Below, piece after piece: positions 15,415 through 23,932 of a DNA stretch of 39,092 nucleotides. A program made the position numbers and the translations under genes. Under the pieces are notes generated by a model. It saw only the letters and a program-made list of their open reading frames with translations. It did no database searches and had not been told where the DNA came from. The stretch spans positions 1-39,092 of the forward strand of contig JAJYXH010000075.1 in assembly GCA_021791075.1 (NCBI GenBank), given 5' to 3'. The stretch comes from Microcaldota archaeon. Its GTDB lineage: Archaea > Micrarchaeota > Micrarchaeia > Micrarchaeales > CABMGC01. How positions within the stretch are numbered: the stretch's first letter is position 1; every line of letters begins with the position of its first letter.

Positions 15415-16821
15415 CTAGGCCGTGCCCGATAGGTAAGAGCCTGCATTGCCGATCACGTGTATCAGCGGCTGCGGGAATATTCCGAAGACAAATACGATCA
15501 ATATGCACAGCACCACCACGACCCAGATGCCCCTGCCAAGCCCTATCTTCTGCGCATCCTCCTTTGTTGCGTACGCCGCTAGTATCGGCCTGGCATAGTA
15601 GTATATCGATATTATGCTGTTTATTATGCCGATTATCGCGAGCCAGAGGAGCCCGGCGTTTATCGCGCTCACGAAGAGGAGGAACTTGCCGATGAAACCC
15701 GTGGTGAACGGAAGGCCTATCAGGGAGAGCATGAAGAGCGCCATCGCGAACGCGGCGAGCCTGTTCTCGTCCTTGAGGCCTATCAGGTCGTCTATCTCGG
15801 TCCTGTTCCTCGACTCGAGCCATGCGACTATTGCGAGAAGGCCTATGAAGAGGATCATGTGCGAGAAGATCTGGAAGAGAGCTGCCGTTATTCCCGCCGC
15901 GCTTGCAGTGGCGATGCCTATCATTATGTATCCCGCCTGCGAGATCGACGAGTATGCGAGCATCCTCTTCACGTTGCGCTGCATTATCGCGACCAGGTTC
16001 CCGTAGAACATTGTCAGGACCGAGAGTATGGCTATTATCATGAATGCGGAGCCGTACGATACGAAGAGGAGCATCATTATCTGGATCAGCGCAGCGAACC
16101 CGACCTTCTTGTTTATTCCTCCGAGCATCGCCGTTGCGTAGGCTGGAGATCCCTCATAGACGTCCGGGATCAGCACGTTGAACGGGAAGATCGAGGCCTC
16201 GAAGCCCAGTGCCGCGATGAAGAGCACAACGGCGAGAATCAGTATGTCTGTCTGCTGTCCCGCCTGATGCAGGCTTATGCTGTTCGTTCCGCCGTAGAAG
16301 ACGACGATCGCGAACGAGAGTATGGCTATGCCTATGGAACCCATTATGAAGAGCTTTGTTGCGGCCTCGAGGCTCTTTCTTGACAGGAGTATCATGAACA
16401 CGGTCGGTATGGTCAGCAGCTCAAGGCCGATGAATACCGTTACCAGCGAGAGCGAGGACGCGACCAGGTAGATTCCCATCAGCGAGAAGGATGCCATTAT
16501 GGAGAAGTCATCAAACCGCGGTGCGTAAGAGTACGCTATCTGGGTGACGAGAAGCAGCCCGAAGGTCATTATTGCCATGAAGAAGAGCGAGAACGGATTT
16601 ATCGAGATCACTCCAAAGGCTGTCGCCGTGGAGTTGCTGTAGAGCATCCAGCCCAGAAGCGCAACGAGAAGTATCATGACCACGGTGTTGTATGCAAAAT
16701 TGAGTTTCTCCCTGTTTGTCATCCGTATTATTATGTTTCCGAGGACCAGCAGCGCCGCTAGTCCGAACAGGATGTGGGGCAGTGTTGCAAGCCCGATTAT
16801 CTGCGATATGCCGAATGCCAT
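15415..16821 (-). CDS. nuoN: Complex I subunit N (antiporter-like membrane subunit)
   Basis: This 468-aa membrane subunit has about 14 helices and forms one proton-translocating antiporter-like module. FPFNVLIPDVYEGSP is the N-subunit version of the conserved loop and distinguishes it from L and M; the helix-5 glutamate is in FIGLELLTIP and lysines are kept in TKLF and INKKVGF. ATG 16821 shares one base with the nuoL TGA. It is the last gene of the nuo operon and follows nuoL directly, so nuoM is absent from the usual L-M-N series. Confidence 0.93.
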   Translation of the reverse strand: MAFGISQIIGLATLPHILFGLAALLVLGNIIIRMTNREKLNFAYNTVVMILLVALLGWMLYSNSTATAFGVISINPFSLFFMAIMTFGLLLVTQIAYSYAPRFDDFSIMASFSLMGIYLVASSLSLVTVFIGLELLTIPTVFMILLSRKSLEAATKLFIMGSIGIAILSFAIVVFYGGTNSISLHQAGQQTDILILAVVLFIAALGFEASIFPFNVLIPDVYEGSPAYATAMLGGINKKVGFAALIQIMMLLFVSYGSAFMIIAILSVLTMFYGNLVAIMQRNVKRMLAYSSISQAGYIMIGIATASAAGITAALFQIFSHMILFIGLLAIVAWLESRNRTEIDDLIGLKDENRLAAFAMALFMLSLIGLPFTTGFIGKFLLFVSAINAGLLWLAIIGIINSIISIYYYARPILAAYATKEDAQKIGLGRGIWVVVVLCILIVFVFGIFPQPLIHVIGNAGSYLSGTA

Positions 16822-18608
16822 CAAGCCACCATGTATACGTATGCGAGCAGGAAGATCAGGCCTATGATAAAGATGAATGCATACGGATTGATCGCCCCTA
16901 CAGAGATCCTCCTGAAACGCGACGCTATGACTATTACCGTGTGACCAAGGTAATCCAGGGCCGTGTTGAGCGAGTCGTCCAAGAATCCTATCCCGTCACC
17001 GATATAGTATACGAACTTGGCCAGAAGGTTGTAGACCGCCATGAAGACCATGTGGCTATAGACCAGGGGCTTGAGCGGCCCCATCCCGACCCGCGAGAGC
17101 CTCTTCGGGTATCTCGACGCGTAGACGAGATAAGATATCACCGCCCCAGCAATTATGAGAACCGTGAAGATTATGGCATCGTATAGTCCTATTCCCAGCG
17201 GCAAGCTGTTCGAGAGGTAGGGTGCAGACGCAGCGCCTTGGGAGAGAAACCTCTCTATGCCAAGGAAGATGACCGATGCCGCAACGGTGCCCAGCGCCAG
17301 CAGCGCTGCAGGATAGACGATGCGCCTCGACTCTCCGGAATACCTGATCTCAACCCCCACTCCTGCAGGCCGCTTAGATACGTTGAAGAACCACCTGAAT
17401 ATGTAGAAGCTCGTTCCGAAGCCCACGAGCGAGATTATTACGTACACGAGCATATTGCCAAAGATCGTGGTATCAAGGCTCGCCGCTGCAAAGAAGCCAG
17501 AGAGCGGGAAGAAGCCAGCCAACGAGAGGACGCCTATCAACGTCGATGCAAAGAGGAGCCTGTTCGATCTGAGCCCGGACACGTTCCCGAGATGCTCCTC
17601 ACTGGTCGATCTCATTATCGAGCCGGAGCTTAAGAAGAGAAGCGCCTTGTAGAAGCTCTGTATGACGAAGAAGTATATCGCGGCGAATATCGCACCCACG
17701 CTTACGGCGATCAGCATCAGCGCAAGCTCCTGGACCGTGGAATATGCAAGCACCTTCTTTATCTGCGTCTCCTTCATCGCATTCAGGGTGGAGATGACAG
17801 CGGTGATTATCCCCACCACGAGTATAACCGGAAGCACATTGGCGCCATATAGGAGCGGAAAGAGTATTATCGCGGCAAAGACCCCTGCCTTGACCATTGT
17901 GCTCGAATGCAGGAACGCGGATACCGGGGTGGGCCCCTCCATTGCCTCTGGAAGCCACTCCTGGAACGGGAACTGCGCCGACTTCGTGAATATCGCAAGC
18001 AGCAGGAGCAGAACCCCCGCATAGAGCCTTATCGGTATCACGGCTGGGACGGATGCAAGTATCGTGGAGAACTCAAGGCTTCCGAAGTAGCTCCAGAAGA
18101 TCACGATCGCCGCTATCAGCGCTATGTCGCCTATGAAGACGGTCGTTACGGCAAGCCTTGCGGCCCTGTTGGCCCTGTCCCTGACGTGCCAGAACCCTAT
18201 GAGAAGGTAGCTTAAGAGGCTGAGGAACTCCCATGCTATGAAGAGGAGTATGAAGTTTCCGCTCATCGCGAAGATGACCATCGAGATCTCGAATGCGAGC
18301 ATCTCGGCGTAGTACCTCCTCTGCTCGCTCAGCAGCTCCATGAACGCCGATGAGTATACCATTATCAGCGAGCCTATGAAGAGAACGACGAAGAGAAGCG
18401 CGAGATTGAACTGCTCTATGGTCATCGTTATGTTGAAGGTGAAGTTGCCTATGATGAACCACGGGAGCGTAGTCGTGCCGTACGAAATGAAGTAGAGCAA
18501 CAGAAGGCCGGACATGCTCCCCACTACCGCGACGTACTTGGACCATCTCCTGTTTCCGGACAGCAGCACAACCGCTAGTGCAGCAAGCATCGGCACTACC
18601 AGCAACAA
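16821..18608 (-). CDS. nuoL: Complex I subunit L (antiporter-like membrane subunit)
   Basis: This 595-aa subunit has about 16 helices and the diagnostic TKSAQFPFQEWLPEAMEGPT loop followed by PVSAFLHSSTMVKAG. The key glutamate (FIAWEFLSLLSYLL) and lysine (TKSAQ) of the proton channel are present. The C-terminal part, including the amphipathic HL-type extension, appears complete. The start is most likely TTG 18608, 10 nt after the nuoK stop; the first in-frame ATG is 18590 and would trim helix 1. Confidence 0.95.
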   Translation of the reverse strand: MLLVVPMLAALAVVLLSGNRRWSKYVAVVGSMSGLLLLYFISYGTTTLPWFIIGNFTFNITMTIEQFNLALLFVVLFIGSLIMVYSSAFMELLSEQRRYYAEMLAFEISMVIFAMSGNFILLFIAWEFLSLLSYLLIGFWHVRDRANRAARLAVTTVFIGDIALIAAIVIFWSYFGSLEFSTILASVPAVIPIRLYAGVLLLLLAIFTKSAQFPFQEWLPEAMEGPTPVSAFLHSSTMVKAGVFAAIILFPLLYGANVLPVILVVGIITAVISTLNAMKETQIKKVLAYSTVQELALMLIAVSVGAIFAAIYFFVIQSFYKALLFLSSGSIMRSTSEEHLGNVSGLRSNRLLFASTLIGVLSLAGFFPLSGFFAAASLDTTIFGNMLVYVIISLVGFGTSFYIFRWFFNVSKRPAGVGVEIRYSGESRRIVYPAALLALGTVAASVIFLGIERFLSQGAASAPYLSNSLPLGIGLYDAIIFTVLIIAGAVISYLVYASRYPKRLSRVGMGPLKPLVYSHMVFMAVYNLLAKFVYYIGDGIGFLDDSLNTALDYLGHTVIVIASRFRRISVGAINPYAFIFIIGLIFLLAYVYMVA

Positions 18609-18618
18609 CGGGAAGATC

Positions 18619-18927
18619 CTACCACCTCATCTTCGACAGCTTCGAGACGTCGAAGTCTATTCTCCTGAACTTCATGTACACGTAGAACGTTATCAGCGTG
18701 ATTATCTCTACCGCTGCCACGGCCCATATGCTTATCAGCAGCACCATCGCTCCGGGATTGACGGCGTTGTTGGACTCGAAGAACGCGACAAGGGCTATGG
18801 TGCTCGCTAGGAGTATGAGCTCTATGCCGAGCATTATCACTATGAAGTGCCTGTCGGTGGCGAGCCCGGCCATCGCCACCCCTATCAGGGCGACGGCGAG
18901 CGCGAATACGTATGCGAGCACTATCAT
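18619..18927 (-). CDS. nuoK: Complex I subunit K
   Basis: This 102-aa subunit has three membrane helices and resembles MrpC. Conserved membrane glutamates are in MLGIELILLAS (helix 2) and AVAAVEIITLI (helix 3), as required for the central proton axis. Its ATG overlaps the nuoJ TGA by one base, which suggests translational coupling. Confidence 0.95.
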   Translation of the reverse strand: MIVLAYVFALAVALIGVAMAGLATDRHFIVIMLGIELILLASTIALVAFFESNNAVNPGAMVLLISIWAVAAVEIITLITFYVYMKFRRIDFDVSKLSKMRW

Positions 18928-19409
18928 CAGGTCACCACCTTCGTAAACTTCTTGAGGAAGAGCACGCTTCCTACCGCAGCGGCGAAGAGGAGAACCACCA
19001 CGGCGAAGAGTATGAAGTAATAGCCCTGCAATGCCGGCCCGAAGGCCGAGACCATGCCATAGCCGTTAGGGCTTTCCTGCCCGACCACCCTATAGGTGAA
19101 CGCGTAGAGGCAGAAGACCAAGACTATGGCCACCACGAAGAAGGTCCTGTAGCTTACGTACCTCCTCTGCTTCTCCTCGTATGCGATCGCGACCATCAGG
19201 TAGGTCGAGAGCCCCCCGACAAATATGAGCAGCTGAAGCATGGCGACAAAGACCTGCCCGAGCAGCAGGAAGACCAGGGCGCTTCCGATGAATGCGGTTG
19301 TCAGCGCAAGTATCGCGTGCACCAGCCTTCTTGAGAAGAAGATGAACAGCGAGGATACTATCATGAGGACTGAAACAGCCGCGAATGCGATATCGTATAC
19401 CCCAAGCAT
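18927..19409 (-). CDS. nuoJ: Complex I subunit J
   Basis: This 160-aa protein has five hydrophobic helices. The SRRLVHAILALTTAFIGSAL segment matches the conserved NuoJ helix 2-3 region, and the LQLLIFVGGLSTYLMVAIAY helix contains the equivalent of the pi-bulge region. The start ATG lies 6 nt beyond the nuoI stop. The C-terminal helix (YYFILFAVVVLLFAAAVGSV) is complete. It links the quinone-binding H subunit to the proton channels. Confidence 0.92.
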   Translation of the reverse strand: MLGVYDIAFAAVSVLMIVSSLFIFFSRRLVHAILALTTAFIGSALVFLLLGQVFVAMLQLLIFVGGLSTYLMVAIAYEEKQRRYVSYRTFFVVAIVLVFCLYAFTYRVVGQESPNGYGMVSAFGPALQGYYFILFAVVVLLFAAAVGSVLFLKKFTKVVT

Positions 19410-19415
19410 GAAAAC

Positions 19416-19775
19416 CTACTCCAGCTCCTCCGGCCTCTTCAGGAGCTCCCTCTTGTCGTAAGCCTCGTAAGAGTAGTCCTTCGAGAGCGTCAGGCATTTA
19501 GGAGGGCAGACCTCCTCGCAGAGCGCGCAGAAGAGGCACCTCTCGTGGCCGACCTGCGGCATGACCTTCCTTCCCTTGTCGGTGAGAACGTCAACCATCG
19601 TTATGGTCTTGTTCGGGCAGATGATCTCGCAGGCCCTGCAGCTTATGCAGGTGCTCATGTCAAGCCTCAGGCTTCCCCTGTAGCTGTCGGGCAGAGACTC
19701 CCTCTTCTCGGGAAACTCCACGGTGGACCGCTTCTCCCCGAGGGCCTTCATCGCGCGCAATATCGGTCGTATCAT
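19416..19775 (-). CDS. nuoI: Complex I subunit I (2x 4Fe-4S ferredoxin-like)
   Basis: This 119-aa protein carries two complete [4Fe-4S] motifs: CISCRACEIICP (C43, C46, C49, C53) and CLFCALCEEVCP (C80, C83, C86, C90). These hold clusters N6a and N6b, which pass electrons to NuoB. Without a NADH module in this operon they would be the entry point for electrons from another donor, perhaps ferredoxin. It is shorter than bacterial NuoI, with a reduced C-terminus. Confidence 0.96.
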   Translation of the reverse strand: MIRPILRAMKALGEKRSTVEFPEKRESLPDSYRGSLRLDMSTCISCRACEIICPNKTITMVDVLTDKGRKVMPQVGHERCLFCALCEEVCPPKCLTLSKDYSYEAYDKRELLKRPEELE

Positions 19776-19779
19776 GCCA

Positions 19780-20814
19780 TCAGATCGCGAACAGTATATA
19801 CACCAATATAAGGTTTAATAAGGAAAGGGGAAGGAGCCACGTCCATCCGAACCTGAGTATCCTGTCTATTCTCATCCTCACGGTTGCTGCCCTTATTATT
19901 ATGACAAATAAGGCTATGATGAAGGCCTTCAGAATGAGCCACACCACTCCGGGGAGTACGGGCCCGAGCCATCCGCCTAAGAACAGCATCGCGATGAGCA
20001 GGCTTCCAAGAAATACCTTCGTGTAGTCGATGAAGAGCGCTATCGCGTAGTAGGGGCCGCTGAAGTCAGTGAGCCATCCCGCTATCAGCTCCGAGTCGGC
20101 CTCCCTGAGGTCGAACGGCGGCCTCTCCATCTCCGCGAGCATTGCCACGAAGAAGACGAAGAGCCCGATCGGCATTGCGATCGCGAAGTAAGTGAATCCG
20201 GCCTGCGCGGATATTATCGAGGCAAGGTTGAAGCTCCCCGCGGCGAGGGCGATGGCGGCAACGACTATCACCATCGGAAGTTCGTAACTGACCAGCATGA
20301 GCACTGATCTCTGCGCGCTTATGTCCGCGAACTTGTTTCCCGTCGCGAATCCGGCTATGAATACGGCTAGAGGAAGGAAGGCTATTATGACGAAGATTAT
20401 CAGGAGGCCAAGACCCAGATTGGTTGCCTGGAGGCTCTGCGAGAGCGGAAGCAGCAGTATCAGGAATGTCGGTATCGCCAATAGCAGGATCGGGGCAAGC
20501 TTGACGAGCAACCTGTCAGAGTTAGCCGGCGTTATGTTCTCCTTGGCGAGCAGCTTTATTATGTCGGCGAGGTTCTGCAGTATGCCGTACTTTCCTACGT
20601 ATGTAGGGCCGTGCCTATGGTGGATCTTGGCTATGACCTTCCTCTCCACCCATCCGAATATGTAGGCGAAGATGGAGATCATTATCATTACGGCTATCGC
20701 ATAGATGATTATGGCCGCGGAGTAGAGGAGTACGCTTCCGGAGCCTGTCCACGCCTGCCACCACGAGGCGATCGGGGAGAGCACCGAGTAAATTATGAGG
20801 CTATCTATCAACAC
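19780..20814 (-). CDS. nuoH: Complex I subunit H (quinone-site membrane subunit)
   Basis: This 344-aa subunit has eight helices and shapes the quinone pocket with B and D. Conserved segments include WVERKVIAKIHHRHGPTYVG (first matrix-side loop) and AEMERPPFDLREADSELIAG with the essential acidic cluster. The apparent start is GTG 20814, giving a 14-nt overlap with nuoD. C-terminal helices are intact (RIDRILRFGWTWLLPLSLLN). Confidence 0.96.
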   Translation of the reverse strand: MLIDSLIIYSVLSPIASWWQAWTGSGSVLLYSAAIIIYAIAVMIMISIFAYIFGWVERKVIAKIHHRHGPTYVGKYGILQNLADIIKLLAKENITPANSDRLLVKLAPILLLAIPTFLILLLPLSQSLQATNLGLGLLIIFVIIAFLPLAVFIAGFATGNKFADISAQRSVLMLVSYELPMVIVVAAIALAAGSFNLASIISAQAGFTYFAIAMPIGLFVFFVAMLAEMERPPFDLREADSELIAGWLTDFSGPYYAIALFIDYTKVFLGSLLIAMLFLGGWLGPVLPGVVWLILKAFIIALFVIIIRAATVRMRIDRILRFGWTWLLPLSLLNLILVYILFAI

Positions 20815-21892
20815 AGGCCATCACCAAGTCAAGAGTTCCCATTATCGCGAAGAGGTCCCCGAGCCGGTGTCCCTTCGCCATGTGGGGCAGTGCAGAGAGG
20901 TTTACGAAGTTGGGGGAGCGTATGGAGAGTCTGTATGGCTTTTGCGGATCGGCGACCATGTACATCATGGCCTCGCCTCGCGGGCACTCCCTGCTGACCG
21001 TCACGGTTCTGTTCTTTGCCGCCGGCCCGATGAGCTTCACCGGCATTCCCTTCGCGTCCCCTTCCGGGATCTGCCTGAGCGCCTCGCGGATGAGCCGCGC
21101 GCTCTCCCTGATCTCCATAATCCTCACCCTGTATCTCGCGAGGTTGTCTCCCCTGTTGTCCGTCTGCACCTCGAAGTGCAGTTTGTCGTAGACATAATAG
21201 GGCTTGGCCTTCCTCACGTCATAAGGCACCCCCGAGGCCCGCAGTACCGGTCCGGTTACGCCGAGGTCCTTAGCCTCCTGCGATGTAAGGACACCAACGC
21301 CCTTCATCCTCTCCATGAAGACCGGGTTCTTCTCCATGAAGTTCTCGTAGGCACCCAGCCTCTTCTCCATATAGTCGAGGAACTCGTTGCAGTTGTCCGC
21401 GAAGTCGGGGGGCAGGTCGAGCGTGACACCGCCGAGCCTCATGCTCACATAGAACATCCTCTGCCCCGTAGTCTGCGCCAGAAGGTCGAGCACTCTGTCC
21501 CTGTCCTCGAAACACCACATGAACATCGTGAACATCAGGCCCATGTCGTTGCACAGGGCACCGGTAAAGAAGAGATGGCTTGCTATCCTCTGCAGTTCGA
21601 GCTGTATCAGCCTGACGTACATGGCACGCTCCTTGACCTCTATGCCAAGCGCGGCCTCCACAGTTGCAACGTACGCATCGTCCATCGCCAGCGGAGCAAC
21701 GTAATCGAGCTTCTCCATGTACGGAGGGCTCTGCATGTACATCCTCGTCTCCACGAGCTTCTCCACCCCCCTGTGGAGGAAGCCTATGTGCGGCTCCAGG
21801 TTCGTTATCGTGTCACCCTCGACGTCGGCTACGAGCCTCAGCACTCCGTGCGTGCTCGGGTGCACAGGGCCTATATTGATCCTTGTAGGCAT
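20801..21892 (-). CDS. nuoD: Complex I subunit D (49 kDa, quinone reduction)
   Basis: This 363-aa protein is homologous to the large subunit of NiFe hydrogenases and forms the quinone site. It begins PTRINIGPVHPSTHGVLRL with the conserved HP-THG histidine loop and ends GTLDLVMACVDR, the family C-terminus. Ni-binding cysteines of hydrogenases are absent, as expected. It is a separate gene, not fused to nuoC, with 3 nt between them. Start is ATG 21892. Confidence 0.96.
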   Translation of the reverse strand: MPTRINIGPVHPSTHGVLRLVADVEGDTITNLEPHIGFLHRGVEKLVETRMYMQSPPYMEKLDYVAPLAMDDAYVATVEAALGIEVKERAMYVRLIQLELQRIASHLFFTGALCNDMGLMFTMFMWCFEDRDRVLDLLAQTTGQRMFYVSMRLGGVTLDLPPDFADNCNEFLDYMEKRLGAYENFMEKNPVFMERMKGVGVLTSQEAKDLGVTGPVLRASGVPYDVRKAKPYYVYDKLHFEVQTDNRGDNLARYRVRIMEIRESARLIREALRQIPEGDAKGMPVKLIGPAAKNRTVTVSRECPRGEAMMYMVADPQKPYRLSIRSPNFVNLSALPHMAKGHRLGDLFAIMGTLDLVMACVDR

Positions 21893-21895
21893 CTA

Positions 21896-22282
21896 TCATT
21901 CACCATCCGCAGTCTTGTAGTCGCTGTTCCACTTGAAGCTCTTCCGAAATGGAGGCTCTGTCCCGTCCCACTTCTCCAGGAGAAGCCGCTTAGCTATCCT
22001 GCCGCGTATCTGTATCCCGAACATCTCCGAGAGCTCGCGCTCGTACCAGTCAGCGGCGGGGAACGTGTCTATCACGGTCGGAAGCCACGCGTCCCTAGGA
22101 TCGAGCTCAATCTCGAGCGTCTCGTCCTTTCCGGACTTCATCTCCCTGAGGAAGTATATCGCGGTCATGCTCCTCTCGTAGTCTACGGCCGTTATCTTAA
22201 CGAGATAGTCGTATCCGGCTCCCTTCATGCTCCGGACAATGTGCATCAGTTCGTTCCTATCGATCTTCAATCTCTCCACCAA
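21896..22282 (-). CDS. nuoC: Complex I subunit C (30 kDa)
   Basis: This 128-aa protein contains the family core YDYLVKITAVDYERS and the signature ASWYERELSEMFGI-like stretch (ADWYERELSEMFGIQIRG), followed by RLLLEKWDG. The N-terminal domain is short compared with bacterial NuoC (about 200 aa), as in many archaeal forms. Start is uncertain: TTG 22282 or the adjacent GTG 22279; both overlap the end of nuoB by over 20 nt. Confidence 0.93.
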   Translation of the reverse strand: MVERLKIDRNELMHIVRSMKGAGYDYLVKITAVDYERSMTAIYFLREMKSGKDETLEIELDPRDAWLPTVIDTFPAADWYERELSEMFGIQIRGRIAKRLLLEKWDGTEPPFRKSFKWNSDYKTADGE

Positions 22283-22838
22283 GCTTATTCTGTAGTTTTA
22301 TCAGTGCAGCAAAGAGGTTCTCCGGCCTGGGCGGGCATCCGGCGACGTAGACGTCCACGGGAAGGACCTGGTCTATTCCCCTGACTATGTTGTAGCTCTC
22401 CCACCACGGCCCTCCGCACGTGGCGCACTCCCCGAACGCTATGACGTACCTGGGCTCCGCCATCTGCTCGTAGAGCCTCTTGATCTCGGGCACCATCGAC
22501 TTCGTGACCCATCCGGCAACCAGCATGACGTCGCACTGCCTCGGGGTGGCCCTGAAGAGCAGGTATCCCTTCCTCTCCGCGTCTACCCTTGCGGCTCCGA
22601 AGTCCATCAGCTCTATCGCGCAGCAAGCGAGCCCGAACTGCAGCGGCCAGAGCGAGTTCTTCCTCGACCACCTCACCGCGTCCTTCGTCGGGGGCATCGA
22701 CTTGATCAGGTCCGCGAACTTCGCAAAGACCACGTTGGGCTTCGCCTGCTTCTCGGAGACCGAGCCCGCAACGAGCAGGTCCATCTCCCTCCTGGCGTTC
22801 AGGAATTCTGGGCTATCGTGGTCTATCTCATCGCTCAT
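22257..22838 (-). CDS. nuoB: Complex I subunit B (cluster N2)
   Basis: This 193-aa protein carries cluster N2. Ligand cysteines are in ACCAIELMDFGAARVD (C72, C73), GECATCGGPWW (C138 or C141) and VAGCPPRPE (C168). The extra Cys in CATCGG is uncommon; bacterial NuoB usually has Ser near there. I choose ATG 22838 (MSDEIDHD), 4 nt after the nuoA stop, over the ATG 27 nt upstream that would overlap nuoA by 23 nt. Confidence 0.95.
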   Translation of the reverse strand: MSDEIDHDSPEFLNARREMDLLVAGSVSEKQAKPNVVFAKFADLIKSMPPTKDAVRWSRKNSLWPLQFGLACCAIELMDFGAARVDAERKGYLLFRATPRQCDVMLVAGWVTKSMVPEIKRLYEQMAEPRYVIAFGECATCGGPWWESYNIVRGIDQVLPVDVYVAGCPPRPENLFAALIKLQNKLGGEIEDR

Positions 22839-22842
22839 CAAA

Positions 22843-23208
22843 TCATTCCCTTGCTGACTTCGCAAGCGCTATCACAAAGACCTCGAAGACGAAGCCGAAG
22901 ATGAAGAGGCCAAGTATCGCATAGTTCACCAGCGGCGCGGATGCCCTGGCCACCGTGACCCAGATAAGCATTATCGCGGTTATTATCTCAAAGGCAAGGA
23001 ACATCGGGAAGTAGTAGAGGTACTCGCCCATCACCGTCGTTCTCGATCCCCTGCTCTCCTCGGCGCTCTCATAATTGCTCTTCTTCACCCTGCTCGGCAT
23101 GTTCCCTCTCCGTATCATGATCGAAGTGAGCAGCATCAAAAGGGGCTCAAGGAGCGCCATGACGGCGAAGATGATTATGGCAATGTAAGCCGAGACCATG
23201 CTTGACAT
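22843..23208 (-). CDS. nuoA: Complex I subunit A
   Basis: This 121-aa, three-helix membrane protein is the first gene of the operon. The YESAEESRGS segment is the A-subunit loop between helices 1 and 2 (family YECG-like, here with Ser for Cys), followed by YYFPMFLAFEIITAIMLIW with its conserved glutamate. Either ATG 23208 or ATG 23199 (MVSAYIAI) may be used; the second would suit leaderless initiation from the AT-rich palindrome at 23216-23230. Confidence 0.93.
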   Translation of the reverse strand: MSSMVSAYIAIIIFAVMALLEPLLMLLTSIMIRRGNMPSRVKKSNYESAEESRGSRTTVMGEYLYYFPMFLAFEIITAIMLIWVTVARASAPLVNYAILGLFIFGFVFEVFVIALAKSARE

Positions 23209-23215
23209 ATCGATG

Positions 23216-23230
23216 GTTAATTTAATTAAC
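23216..23230. promoter_or_regulatory. Palindromic AT-rich nuo promoter element
   Basis: GTTAATTTAATTAAC is a perfect 6-bp inverted repeat with a 3-bp centre, placed in the 52-nt gap between the divergent nuoA and tRNA-Lys genes. It may be a bidirectional box A, an operator, or both. Its centre is about 24 nt from the ATG at 23199. Confidence 0.4.
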
Positions 23231-23260
23231 TTATCACGTCATCTTACTACTCGGAGTCTC

Positions 23261-23335
23261 GGGCCCGTAACTCAGTATGGCTAGAGTGGCGGACTTTTAA
23301 TCCGTACGTCGTGGGTTCAAATCCCACCGGGCCCG
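23261..23335 (+). tRNA. tRNA-Lys (anticodon UUU)
   Basis: A full cloverleaf is present: acceptor GGGCCCG/CGGGCCC, D arm ACTC...GAGT, anticodon stem GCGGA/TCCGT with loop CTTTTAA, and T arm GTGGG-TTCAAAT-CCCAC, then discriminator G. CCA is not encoded and there is no intron. It reads AAA/AAG; the matching class II LysRS is at 27446-28906. Confidence 0.97.
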
Positions 23336-23343
23336 CACAGGTT

Positions 23344-23853
23344 CTACTCGAATCCGTCAGTTTCAACTCCGGAGATCTGGGAGATCGGGGGAGGACGGAA
23401 TGCAGCCCGCCGCGATGATGTCGGGGACAGATAACCTCTCGCCCCTATTGCCAGGAGGATCAATCCGATAAACCACACGCCGGTCATCAAGATGATCAGC
23501 CCGAAGACCATAATGACGAGTGCGCCGGTCTTCTGCCTCTTGGCACCGCCGCCGTTGTTCAAATTCTGGAATCCGTTCTGCATGGTGCCCGCACTTCCCT
23601 GCCAGGCCCCGCCCTGGTAAGGGCTCGCGATGCCCTGGCGCTGCAGTCCCGAAGAAGCCATCCGACCAGTCCGGATCTGCGGGAAGTAGCTGGACGGCGC
23701 GTTCAGGAGCGCGATCCCCACTAACATGAGCAGCGCCGCGATGATCAGGAAGAGGATGCCTACGGCAAGCGCACCCTCCGCGATGCCTACAAGCCCTGTA
23801 GCGGCTAGGAAGAGCGCGAATATAACGAGGATCATTCCTAAAAGGGAGACCAT
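23344..23853 (-). CDS. Hypothetical membrane protein (169 aa)
   Basis: The protein has two N-terminal hydrophobic helices (about 1-24 and 26-50), a central Gly/Asn/Gln-rich hydrophilic region (about 55-105) and two closely spaced helices near residues 110-145, then a polar tail. Four segments with a low-complexity middle loop are reminiscent of small Pfam DUF membrane proteins, but I recognise none. It converges with tRNA-Lys, whose 3' end is 8 nt away. Start ATG 23853 lies 79 nt from the divergent YbjQ gene. Confidence 0.6.
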   Translation of the reverse strand: MVSLLGMILVIFALFLAATGLVGIAEGALAVGILFLIIAALLMLVGIALLNAPSSYFPQIRTGRMASSGLQRQGIASPYQGGAWQGSAGTMQNGFQNLNNGGGAKRQKTGALVIMVFGLIILMTGVWFIGLILLAIGARGYLSPTSSRRAAFRPPPISQISGVETDGFE

Positions 23854-23932
23854 GGCATCAGGGATACTTGGCCAATAATGCTTATTAATGTTGCCTTATT
23901 AATGTTGCTATCGATAATTATATGGTGTCAAT

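Noticed and set aside
20795..22384. 529-codon open frame on the plus strand across nuoD, nuoC and nuoB
   Set aside because: It is the antisense shadow of three well-supported Complex I genes; its composition (Arg/His/Leu-rich, no domain) reflects the GC-rich codons opposite.
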